The notes under the pieces: model-generated
What the model was told of the DNA's origin: nothing
Seen by the model: only the letters and a program-made list of their open reading frames with translations
Databases searched by the model: none
Shown here: positions 34,165 to 40,036 of the stretch, piece by piece
How the letters are laid out: the number at the start of each line of letters is the position of its first letter
Numbering within the stretch: the stretch's first letter is position 1
Made by a program: the position numbers and the translations under genes
IMG/VR virus record: IMGVR_UViG_3300025853_000186
Span: 1 to 43,402 of that record
Source of the DNA: a virus
DNA length: 43,402 nt
Strand: one strand, 5' to 3'

Positions 34165-34262
34165 TTCTTGAATCTCCTTAACCAGCATTTAGCACATAGC
34201 CAGTATGTAGCAAAGTTAGTTACATCTGACGGTGAATTACAATTGTCACATTTAGGTCTCAT
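34161..34262 (-). CDS. Small zinc-binding peptide, 33 aa
   Basis: Two Cys pairs, CDNC near residues 5-8 and CAKC near 23-26, in a 33-residue peptide ending in a basic tail (WLRRFKK): a minimal zinc ribbon or knuckle. It overlaps the next gene by four bases. No strong ribosome site is seen (AAGAAAATG), so it may rely on coupling. Confidence 0.6.
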   Translation of the reverse strand: MRPKCDNCNSPSDVTNFATYWLCAKCWLRRFKK

Positions 34263-34266
34263 TTTC

Positions 34267-34329
34267 TTATACCAAAGCGTATACAGCTATTAGAAATGTG
34301 ATTTCTATTATAAGGTTTATCATATCCAT
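34267..34329 (-). CDS. Very small hydrophobic peptide, 20 aa
   Basis: ATG five bases after a perfect AGGAGG, which lies in the stop region of the upstream peptide. The product MDMINLIIEITFLIAVYALV is one short membrane span. The strength of the ribosome site is the main reason to believe it. Confidence 0.55.
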   Translation of the reverse strand: MDMINLIIEITFLIAVYALV

Positions 34330-34331
34330 TG

Positions 34332-34448
34332 TTACCTCCTAAGTTTACGATTAAGTCTATCAATAACAGGTGCGAGACCCATTACGATGATTGCGGTTAG
34401 TGATACGAGTAGACATCCGAGTACTATTCCGATTATTAATGCTTCCAT
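34332..34448 (-). CDS. Small membrane protein, 38 aa
   Basis: Hydrophobic residues 3-26 (ALIIGIVLGCLLVSLTAIIV) followed by a basic cytoplasmic-type tail (DRLNRKLRR). AAAGAGACC before the ATG. One predicted span, N-out orientation by the positive-inside rule. It is part of a run of tiny overlapping genes after the hairpin at 34490-34543; possibly an inner-membrane modulator such as superinfection exclusion, by analogy only. Confidence 0.6.
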   Translation of the reverse strand: MEALIIGIVLGCLLVSLTAIIVMGLAPVIDRLNRKLRR

Positions 34449-34489
34449 TTTGGTCTCTTTCTGTTCATATTATCACACACAAAGACACA

Positions 34490-34559
34490 CCACTACAGGG
34501 AATACTCCACGTAAACCCAAAAGTATTCCCAAAGTGGTACTATTTATGCCCCTGTAGTG
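34490..34559 (-). terminator. Large interrupted inverted repeat with two alternative pairings; possible terminator or switch
   Basis: CCACT-ACA-GGGAATACT (34490-34506) pairs with AGTATTCCC-AA-AGTGG (34522-34537), giving 14 base pairs around a small internal loop. The same left arm, CACTACAGGG, can instead pair with CCCTGTAGTG (34549-34558) at the end of the HTH-adjacent gene. The two folds exclude each other. No U tract follows on the minus strand (TGTGTCTTTGTG), so an attenuator or processing structure is as likely as a terminator. Confidence 0.5.
34529..34542 (-). repeat. 14-base element TAGTACCACTTTGG, copy 2
   Basis: Minus-strand copy of the element at 36303-36316. Here it immediately follows the stop codon of the 93-residue gene and supplies one arm of the inverted repeat (CCACTTTGGGAATACT), so part of its conservation may be structural. 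Confidence 0.5.
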
Positions 34560-34825
34560 CGCATTGACTGTATTCTGTCTTGACTAGACAGCCATTCAGA
34601 GAGTAAATCAGCGGCTAACGGAGAGTCTGCTGATCTGCTCTGTAAGTATGAAGCGTAAGCTTCGGTGTAAATAGACTCTACTTCATCTACACCTAAATGA
34701 TTATTAAGAGCATCCTCACAATTTATTATAAGTTCACGCTCTTGTAGTTCAACAGAAATGTCTTGCATAAGTGCCTCCAATGCAGCTGAAGATGCATCCT
34801 TAATGTTAAGATCACGAATGTTCAT
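34544..34825 (-). CDS. Hypothetical acidic protein, 93 aa
   Basis: ATG overlaps the stop of the HTH gene (TAATG) after AAGGAGG. The sequence is helical and acidic (ALEALMQDISVELQERELII, EVESIYTEAYASYLQSR). The tight coupling suggests it works with the HTH protein, perhaps as its partner or antagonist. No domain recognised. Confidence 0.72.
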   Translation of the reverse strand: MNIRDLNIKDASSAALEALMQDISVELQERELIINCEDALNNHLGVDEVESIYTEAYASYLQSRSADSPLAADLLSEWLSSQDRIQSMRTTGA

Positions 34826-35121
34826 TAGTTTGCCTCCTTATGGCGAGTTAAACGACTTTGGACTGCTGTCCTAGACATACCAAGTATCTGAGCAACTCTA
34901 GTTTGAGTTAACCCCATAGATACCATTTCGAGTATTCTTTCAGTAGGTATGAAAGGCTTGATTACTCCGTGGTGATTCCTCTTACGAACAATCTCTGGCT
35001 TAGGCATTACAGGTACTCTAGTGTAGCTCTCAAGTCTTTCTTTATTAGCAGCTACACGTTGTTTGTTAGCTTCTTTGTCTGCCCAGTCTTTTAGAGCAGT
35101 TGTTGCTTGTCCTATCCACAT
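34825..35121 (-). CDS. Helix-turn-helix DNA-binding protein, 98 aa
   Basis: The C-terminal 40 residues (ILEMVSMGLTQTRVAQILGM then SRTAVQSRLTRHKE) form a clear HTH of the sigma-70 region 4/resolvase type: helix, turn at MSR, recognition helix. The N-terminus is Lys/Arg-rich. I start it at ATG 35121 after GAAAGGAAC, because the longer frame runs back through the terminator at 35151-35196. As the first gene after that terminator it is a good candidate for the early regulator. Confidence 0.75.
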   Translation of the reverse strand: MWIGQATTALKDWADKEANKQRVAANKERLESYTRVPVMPKPEIVRKRNHHGVIKPFIPTERILEMVSMGLTQTRVAQILGMSRTAVQSRLTRHKEAN

Positions 35122-35150
35122 GATATGTTCCTTTCGTGGTTGGTTGAGAC

Positions 35151-35196
35151 AAAAAAAAAAGAAAGAGCGCCCCCCACCGAAAACAGCAGGGAGCGC
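35151..35196 (-). terminator. Strong intrinsic terminator without A residues in its stem
   Basis: On the minus strand a 13-pair stem (35196-35184 with 35179-35167) closes on a UUUU loop and is followed by UCUUUC and ten U. Nine pairs are G-C and four are G.U; none is A-U, and no A occurs in stem or loop. It closes the A-poor transcription unit that begins near 36.28 kb and lies only 30 bases before the HTH gene start. Confidence 0.9.
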
Positions 35197-35235
35197 ACAG
35201 GCCTTAGAACGGGAATTCTTCACCGCCAGCCGCAG

Positions 35236-35640
35236 CTACGACCGGGGCGACACCAAACGGCTCAGACGACAGGGCGCGAAGTGCTGACCCGACCGACCCG
35301 CAACCGCAAGGAAGACAGGAGAGCCAGAAGCAACAGCTTCGCGCACAGCCGCAAGGAAAGACCGCGCAGCAGGAGACCCTTCGCCGCCAGGAAACCCACG
35401 CGACAGAGCTATGAAGGTTTCAGAGTGGCCTTCAACCGCGCAAGAAGCAGTTACCGACAGACCCTTCAGGCCGTTGTTCGAGGTGTACGGAGCAAGATCC
35501 GAGAGGATCACAGCCACGCCACCCGCTTGAGGCACGAAGGACGAAGACGGCACAGACTTCCCAAAGCCCAGAGAATAGGACTCAGGCACGAAGCCAGCAA
35601 CGGTTGAAACGACGGCGATTTGTGTGTTTGAGTTAGACAT
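35236..35640 (-). CDS. Hypothetical protein, 134 aa, in an A-depleted gene
   Basis: ATG behind GAAAGGAGC at normal spacing; stop at 35236, 40 bases before the A-free terminator. The first 60 residues look ordinary (MSNSNTQIAVVSTVAGFVPE); after about residue 75 the product is dominated by Ala, Ser, Val, Gly, Phe, Arg and Leu (AAVREAVASGSPVFLAVAG), because codons containing A are avoided. Plus-strand T falls to about 4 percent over 35221-35400. No family recognised. The gene is real by signals, but its sequence seems shaped by the nucleotide bias rather than by a protein constraint. Confidence 0.65.
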   Translation of the reverse strand: MSNSNTQIAVVSTVAGFVPESYSLGFGKSVPSSSFVPQAGGVAVILSDLAPYTSNNGLKGLSVTASCAVEGHSETFIALSRGFPGGEGSPAARSFLAAVREAVASGSPVFLAVAGRSGQHFAPCRLSRLVSPRS

Positions 35641-35793
35641 GTTAAGCTCCTTTCAAGAGCGTTAAGGGAAGACGCAGACGACCTCGCACCATTGCAAGGC
35701 CTGGCGGCAACCCACGAGGCGGCTCGGCAAGGGAGGAGAACCGAGACGCCACGAGGACAGCCGAAGAGCAACCCCCGCCACCCGAAGGCAGCA

Positions 35794-35819
35794 GGGGCAA
35801 GGCAGGGAAGCAGGGCGGG
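35794..35819 (+). other. G-quadruplex-type motif in the T-free block
   Basis: Four G runs (GGGG, GGG, GGG, GGG at 35794, 35805, 35813 and 35817) separated by loops of 7, 5 and 1 bases satisfy the usual G3+N1-7 rule on the plus strand. It may be a by-product of local G richness. Confidence 0.5.
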
Positions 35820-36302
35820 AGCTAACCCGCAAGCGCACGCGAAGAAGCCGGAGCCACGGCGCAGAACCACCGCGAGGAAGACCAGCCCGAACGAACGCCA
35901 AGGGACACCGGCGCACCAGAAGCACGAGCGGCGCGGAGAGAGGCAACCAACGCCGACACAGCTGCCGGAGACGACCGACCAACGCGACACGCCAGCGGAG
36001 CCGCAGAACCGGAGACCCAGACAAGGACAGAGCGAGAGGACGCACACCAGCCGAGGCGAGACACCACGGAAGGCCGAGACCACACGACACAAGAAAGAGG
36101 AGAAAGAGAACGGCAGACAACAGAAGAAGAAGACACGACAACACCCCCAAGAAAGGAAAGGAAGAAGGAAGGCCGCCGGAACAACCGACGACCCAGGAAA
36201 AGGCACGAAGCCCCAACCGCCGAGGACAGCGGGGGGGCCACGGGAACCAGCAAGGGGTACCCGCAGCGCTTCACATCTTTTTCTCTCATAAAGAAAAACC
36301 AT

Positions 36303-36316
36303 TAGTACCACTTTGG
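36303..36316 (+). repeat. 14-base element TAGTACCACTTTGG, copy 1
   Basis: Found here three bases upstream of the promoter at 36319, and again on the minus strand at 34542-34529 within the large inverted repeat. An exact 14-base repeat in two control regions suggests a protein-binding site, for example an operator for the HTH protein. Confidence 0.5.
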
Positions 36317-36318
36317 AC

Positions 36319-36335
36319 CTAAACACACCCTTATA
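36319..36335 (+). promoter_or_regulatory. Putative phage RNA polymerase promoter for the terminase/head operon, +1 at about 36336
   Basis: CTAAACACACCCTTATA followed by GGAAAA. It is identical to the minus-strand copy at 32109-32093 across AAACACACCCTTATA and very close to that at 11434-11450. The transcript would start 22 bases before the terminase ATG with an AGAGGA ribosome site in between. Confidence 0.7.
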
Positions 36336-36357
36336 GGAAAATTTAGAGGACAACTAA

Positions 36358-37983
36358 ATGAACAATAAACGTAAACTAGAACTTCTCAAAGAGGCAAAAC
36401 GTAGAGAAAAACTAGGGGCATACGAAAAAGATTTCGCTCTATTTTCAAAAGAACAAATTAGGATTATTACAAAGAATGCTTCACAGGGCTTTGTTCCATT
36501 TGAGTTTAATCACGCACAAGCTGTTGTTAATAAGCAAATTGAAGAACAACTACAACAAACAGGTAAAGTTAGAGCAATTATACTTAAAGCGCGACAACAG
36601 GGCATTAGCACCTATTGCGCCGCTAGAGTTTTTTGGAAGACATTCTTCACCCCTTATACTAGATCAGTAGTTATGGCGCATGATAGTGCTACCAGTGATG
36701 CTCTTTTCAATATGTCGCGTAATATTATTGATAACATGGAGGAACCTCCAAATCTACAAAAGAGTAATGCCAAAGAAATTTTATTTGAACATAACAAAAG
36801 TGGTTACAGACTCTACACAGCGGGTGCTAAAGAAGCAGGACGAGGAACTACCCCTACGATTGCCCACCTCTCAGAAGTTGGGTTCTGGCAATTCGACGAA
36901 CAAATCCTAGCAGGACTCTTCCAGGGAATTTCTCAAGAAAACGGTACTGAGGTACTACTAGAAAGCACTGCTAATGGAGCCAGTGGGGAGTTTTATCGTT
37001 TATACCAAGGGGCTATGAAAGGCGAGAATGAGTATATACCTATTTTCTTACCTTGGTTTATCACTTCTGAGTATCGTAGGACTGCTCCTGAAGATATGGA
37101 CTTAACCACTGAAGAATGGGAACTACTGGAGAAGTACGACTTAGATAACGATCAGTTATACTGGAGAAGACTAAAAATAGCAGAGTCAGGGGAGCGAAAG
37201 TTCCGTCAAGAGTACCCTGCGAGTCCCGAAGAAGCCTTTCTTGTCTCCGGTAACAGTGTTTTTGATCAAGAAGTCATTAATAGCATGCAAGTTATCGCTC
37301 CAGACTACGTTAGGGAGTATGACGATAAAAGTAGTTACTTCGAAGATGCTAAAGAAGGACATTTAGAGATATGGGTACCACCTTCATTTGAAGGTAGGTT
37401 TATTATTGGTGCTGATGTAGCACTTGGCGTAGGTCAAGACTACAGTACAGCAGTTATTCTTGATAAGGAGAGACGGGTTTGTGCGCTATTTAGAGATAAC
37501 TTCACGGATCCTAGTAACTTTGGTGATATTTTATTCTATCTGGGTAGATATTTCAATAATGCACTCCTAGCAGTAGAGAGTAATAGTCTAGGAATAGCTA
37601 CGCTTAACAGGCTTAAGCAGATGAACTATGTAAATCTGTATTATCAGACTAAAGCTGCTAATCTTCTCAACGAAGAGGGTGGAAAACCCGGTTTCAGGAC
37701 AACGGTTTCTACAAAACCTATGGTAATAGGAAACCTTAAACGAGCAATTGAGGAAGAAGACCTATGGATTCCCTCAGATGTTATGCTAGGGGAGTTAAGA
37801 ACTTATGTCTCAGCAGAAAACGGGAGTACTAATGCCCTCCCAGGAAACTATGATGATACTGTTATGGCTCTTGCAATTGCATTCGAAGCCTATAGAACAC
37901 ACCAGCATAGGTTAACTGACGATAATATATCTTGGAAAGATAAAGTAGGCCACTTAGTGGAGGAGAATACACAATGGCTATAA
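36358..37983 (+). CDS. terL: Terminase large subunit
   Basis: DNA-packaging motor: ATPase plus headful or end-cutting nuclease. Walker A-like KARQQGIST (77-85) follows AIIL; the Walker B region is THAHLSEVGFW-like (IAHLSEVGFWQF near 160). The nuclease domain has FIIGADVALGVGQDYSTAVI, LLAVESNSLG and NYDDTVMALAIAF, giving the three acidic metal-binding clusters. Length 541 is typical. It is the first gene of the rightward operon, 22 bases after the putative promoter start. No small-terminase gene precedes it; the gene after it is a candidate. Confidence 0.95.
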   Translation: MNNKRKLELLKEAKRREKLGAYEKDFALFSKEQIRIITKNASQGFVPFEFNHAQAVVNKQIEEQLQQTGKVRAIILKARQQGISTYCAARVFWKTFFTPYTRSVVMAHDSATSDALFNMSRNIIDNMEEPPNLQKSNAKEILFEHNKSGYRLYTAGAKEAGRGTTPTIAHLSEVGFWQFDEQILAGLFQGISQENGTEVLLESTANGASGEFYRLYQGAMKGENEYIPIFLPWFITSEYRRTAPEDMDLTTEEWELLEKYDLDNDQLYWRRLKIAESGERKFRQEYPASPEEAFLVSGNSVFDQEVINSMQVIAPDYVREYDDKSSYFEDAKEGHLEIWVPPSFEGRFIIGADVALGVGQDYSTAVILDKERRVCALFRDNFTDPSNFGDILFYLGRYFNNALLAVESNSLGIATLNRLKQMNYVNLYYQTKAANLLNEEGGKPGFRTTVSTKPMVIGNLKRAIEEEDLWIPSDVMLGELRTYVSAENGSTNALPGNYDDTVMALAIAFEAYRTHQHRLTDDNISWKDKVGHLVEENTQWL

Positions 37984-38357
37984 GAGGTGATGATAATCAT
38001 CCAGGACTAAAAAATCTAGTGTCTATTAAAGACAGCGAAATGGCTGATGAATGGCGCAGAAGGGGTCTTGAGGTACGCCGTAAAAACAAAGAGAAAAGAG
38101 AACTAGCTAAGCAGACTATTGTCGCTATGAAAGAGCTAGGAGATGAGGCACCTGACGCTATCCATGCCCTTAACTATGTATTAGTACAGGCAATGGAAGA
38201 AGGTGACACTGATCAAATTATAAAGGTAGCAAGTATCCTTGCGGAATACCAAGCACCAAAGCTTAGTAGGCAAGATGTGACACAAACGAACTTAGATGCC
38301 TCTGACCTCACGGACGAAGAGTTACAAGCGGAGCTAGATAAGCTCACTTTACAATGA
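37974..38357 (+). CDS. Hypothetical protein, 127 aa; possible small-terminase-like or packaging accessory
   Basis: Overlaps the terminase end by 10 bases. Helical throughout: a basic N-terminal stretch (RRRGLEVRRKNKEKRELAK), a middle helix bundle (DAIHALNYVLVQAMEEGDTD) and an acidic tail (DLTDEELQAELDKL). DNA-binding N-terminus plus oligomerising helices is the general shape of small terminases, but the order TerL then TerS is unusual and no specific motif is seen. Confidence 0.6.
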   Translation: MAIRGDDNHPGLKNLVSIKDSEMADEWRRRGLEVRRKNKEKRELAKQTIVAMKELGDEAPDAIHALNYVLVQAMEEGDTDQIIKVASILAEYQAPKLSRQDVTQTNLDASDLTDEELQAELDKLTLQ

Positions 38358-38527
38358 AAAACTACCGTTGTCCTCACCTAGTCAGGGCTGCTAGGGGTAG
38401 GAAAAGCCCATCTTTTGATTTTAAAAGATATAAAAAAAGTAGACATCGGAAATACAAATGCCCAATAGTGGAGGATTATTATGAGAAGACCTGGACCGCT
38501 AGCAAAGAAAAAGAAAAGTACAGTTAA
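38354..38527 (+). CDS. Possible basic small protein, 57 aa
   Basis: ATG overlaps the preceding stop (ATGA) and fills a 120-base gap. The product is Lys/Arg-rich with Cys and His residues (MKNYRCPHLVRAARGRK, KSRHRKYKCPIVEDYYEK) in a pattern that could bind zinc. It runs 47 bases into the next gene in another frame. No clear ribosome site. Confidence 0.45.
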   Translation: MKNYRCPHLVRAARGRKSPSFDFKRYKKSRHRKYKCPIVEDYYEKTWTASKEKEKYS

Positions 38528-38684
38528 CGCAGCGGGTAACTACACTAATCCAGCATTACGTAAAAGTATTTATCAACGTATTCTTGCAGGATCTAAAGGT
38601 GGCAAACCTGGACAAAACAGCGCCCGTAAAATGCAAATGGTAGCTAAGGAATACAAGGCTAAGGGTGGGGGCTATACGTCATGA
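38481..38684 (+). CDS. Small basic protein, 67 aa
   Basis: GTGGAGG site before the ATG. Very basic (RRPGPLAKKKKSTVN; KGGKPGQNSARKMQMVAKEY). Similar small Lys/Gly-rich proteins lie near terminase genes in other marine podoviruses. Probably nucleic-acid binding; it may be virion-packaged. No named family. Confidence 0.65.
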   Translation: MRRPGPLAKKKKSTVNAAGNYTNPALRKSIYQRILAGSKGGKPGQNSARKMQMVAKEYKAKGGGYTS

Positions 38685-38950
38685 GTCCACCAAAAAAGAA
38701 AAGGAAAGGACCACTCTCCAAAGAAGCTATTTCTATGATTAAATGGTCTGATCAAGATTGGGGTACTAAAAGTGGTAAAAACTCTATTGTAGGTAAAGAG
38801 GCTACAGGCGAACGATATTTACCTAAAGCTAAGCTAGATAGTCTATCAGCTAAAGAATATGCAGCAACGACTAAGAAAAAGCGTAAGGGCATAAAGAAAG
38901 GTCAACAGTATGTAAAAAATACTAAGAAAGCAACAGTGAGAACAACATGA
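38681..38950 (+). CDS. Small basic protein, 89 aa
   Basis: ATGA overlap with the previous stop. Starts PPKKKRKGPLSKEA and ends KKKRKGIKKGQQYVKNTKK: about a third Lys/Arg, with a central YLPKAKLDSLSAKEYAA segment. It looks like a second DNA- or RNA-binding protein in the same small-gene block. Function unknown. Confidence 0.65.
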   Translation: MSPPKKKRKGPLSKEAISMIKWSDQDWGTKSGKNSIVGKEATGERYLPKAKLDSLSAKEYAATTKKKRKGIKKGQQYVKNTKKATVRTT

Positions 38951-39153
38951 GCGTAGAAACATTTCTAAAGTGGAAGATACTTCCTAGGTTTATGATGTTA
39001 GCAAGTACATTAATGTCTTGGCGTTGTGCTGAATGGTTTATGGATTTGCCAGACCCAACAGGCGCACAATCAGCTTTCGTATCGGTTGTTATGGGCGTTA
39101 TGACAGGTGTATTCGGGATTTGGATGGGTCACGAGCATAAAGGGGACAAATAA
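38947..39153 (+). CDS. Putative holin or small membrane protein, 68 aa
   Basis: Two predicted membrane segments (RFMMLASTLMSWRCAEWFM and SAFVSVVMGVMTGVFGIWMG) joined by a short DLPDPTGAQ turn, with charged ends. This is a class II holin topology, and proteins with the same PDPTGAQSAF..GIWMGHE pattern occur widely in marine phages. The lysozyme in this window is a virion protein, so a separate endolysin may lie outside it. ATGA overlap with the previous gene. Confidence 0.65.
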   Translation: MSVETFLKWKILPRFMMLASTLMSWRCAEWFMDLPDPTGAQSAFVSVVMGVMTGVFGIWMGHEHKGDK

Positions 39154-39335
39154 TGATATGGGCTTTAATGCTAACTGCTTGCACAACTACAATGTGTGCA
39201 GAACAAGCAATACAATGGTTTGAAGTAGAAAAAGAATGTATAGAATTTAAAACATTACACGAAGAGCTTCCGCAAGACGGTCATTGGCAACGCGTTCAAT
39301 ATGACTGTCGAATAATTAATGGAGAAGAAGCATGA
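39153..39335 (+). CDS. Small exported or lipoprotein-like protein, 60 aa
   Basis: Begins with a hydrophobic MIWALMLTAC stretch containing LTAC, which could be a lipobox with acylated Cys10, then a short soluble domain with three more Cys. It lies directly after the holin-like gene (TAATG), where outer-membrane spanin subunits often sit. It lacks the Pro-rich region of classic o-spanins, so the assignment is tentative. Confidence 0.5.
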   Translation: MIWALMLTACTTTMCAEQAIQWFEVEKECIEFKTLHEELPQDGHWQRVQYDCRIINGEEA

Positions 39336-39448
39336 AAAGTCCGTGTGTAAAAATTTGCAAGTTAGATGCTATGGGTAAGTATTGTATCGGTTGTGGAAGA
39401 ACACTACAACAAATAGCTGAACGAGGAAACAATGCCAAAAATAAGTGA
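39332..39448 (+). CDS. DUF1289-like Cys-rich peptide, 38 aa
   Basis: SPCVKICKLDAMGKYCIGCG and RTLQQIA match the DUF1289 pattern (SPC-xxxC ... CxGCGRTxxEI), in which four Cys bind an Fe-S cluster or zinc. The family is mainly a bacterial one fused to or near metabolic enzymes, so this free-standing phage copy may have been acquired from a host. ATGA overlap with the upstream gene. The match is by motif. Confidence 0.7.
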   Translation: MKSPCVKICKLDAMGKYCIGCGRTLQQIAERGNNAKNK

Positions 39449-39827
39449 CAATACTGAAGTCGCTTTACCTTTAAGAAATATTATAAGTATGGTTGCAGCA
39501 GCAAGCGTAGCAACTTGGGCTTACTTCGGTATTATAGAAAGACTGAATAAAATAGAAACAAGTATAACTATGATGAAGGCTGACTTAGGACAAAATACTG
39601 AGTTTAGAATTAAATGGCCTCGTGGTGAAATGGGTTCGCTTCCTGCAGACAGTGAACAATTTATGCTTATAGAACATATTGCAGGTGAGCTAGAAGCCCT
39701 AGCAAATGAGATAGAAGAAGGCAGAGCGCCATATGATCAACAACAAAAATTAACTTTAGAGTTCTATGAAAAAAGAATTTCTACATTAGAAGCACATATA
39801 GAAAAGTTGCGTAACGGAGATCACTGA
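39432..39827 (+). CDS. Membrane-anchored coiled-coil protein, possible inner-membrane spanin
   Basis: Residues 15-38 form one membrane span (RNIISMVAAASVATWAYFGI), followed by an amphipathic helix (IIERLNKIETSITMMKADLG) and a C-terminal coiled coil (KLTLEFYEKRISTLEAHIEK). One N-terminal span plus periplasmic coiled coil is the layout of Rz-type i-spanins. Gene position next to the holin-like and lipoprotein-like genes fits a lysis cassette. No motif proves it. Confidence 0.58.
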   Translation: MPKISDNTEVALPLRNIISMVAAASVATWAYFGIIERLNKIETSITMMKADLGQNTEFRIKWPRGEMGSLPADSEQFMLIEHIAGELEALANEIEEGRAPYDQQQKLTLEFYEKRISTLEAHIEKLRNGDH

Positions 39828-40036
39828 TGGTAGAAACCCTTTTTGTTTTATTTTTAACGCTTGGTGGTGAACCTAAAGAGTGGACACCACACTTTAAACT
39901 AAGAGAATGTCTTTCTGTAAAACGTAAGATTAATAGAAACGTAGGAACAGGACATTTATATAGTTGTAAAAAAGAAAAAGTAACTTTGAAACAAGAAGGC
40001 GATAAGTATATTATTATAGACTTCGTGGAGGAATAA
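39827..40036 (+). CDS. Small exported-looking protein, 69 aa
   Basis: TGATG overlap with the previous gene. A short hydrophobic start (VETLFVLFLTLGG) may be a signal peptide; the rest is a compact domain with Cys residues in RECLSVKRK and YSCKKEK that could form a disulphide. Similar size and pattern to the protein at 39153-39335. Function unknown. Confidence 0.55.
   Translation: MVETLFVLFLTLGGEPKEWTPHFKLRECLSVKRKINRNVGTGHLYSCKKEKVTLKQEGDKYIIIDFVEE

Larger units (their letters stand above)
35641..36357. other. 717-base gene-free divergent region containing a 555-base T-free (plus) / A-free (minus) block
   Basis: Between the leftward 134-residue gene and the rightward terminase. From 35703 to 36257 the plus strand has three T (35724, 35823, 35963); 35964-36257 has none in 294 bases. 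A, C and G remain abundant and unrepeated. Because TAA, TAG and TGA all need T on one strand and A on the other, stop codons vanish on both strands and long open frames here mean nothing. The block ends abruptly at 36258; beyond it are an AT-rich hairpin (TTTTTCT/AGAAAAA, 36277-36297), a 14-base repeat and the phage promoter. It could be an untranslated leader, a structured RNA or a DNA element. Confidence 0.9.

Noticed and set aside
34825-35223. Longer 132-residue version of the HTH protein
   Set aside because: The extra N-terminus is translated terminator (Gly/Phe runs), and the ATG at 35121 has its own ribosome site.
35703-36257. Diversity-generating retroelement variable region as the cause of the A loss
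   Set aside because: No reverse transcriptase and no template repeat in the window, and adenine-directed mutagenesis leaves a mixture of bases rather than near-total loss over 555 bases.
35692-36291. 199-residue plus-strand open frame rich in Arg, Lys, Pro, Thr and Glu
   Set aside because: Same cause: without T, stops cannot occur. The composition is what random A/C/G sequence encodes.
35508-36353. 281-residue minus-strand open frame rich in Ser, Val, Phe, Cys and Arg
   Set aside because: The strand has almost no A, so no stop codon can occur. No ribosome site, no protein-like pattern, and it overlaps the start of the better-supported 134-residue gene.
35641-36357. CRISPR array or tandem repeat in the gene-free region
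   Set aside because: No repeated unit of useful length is seen; the low complexity is in base content only.
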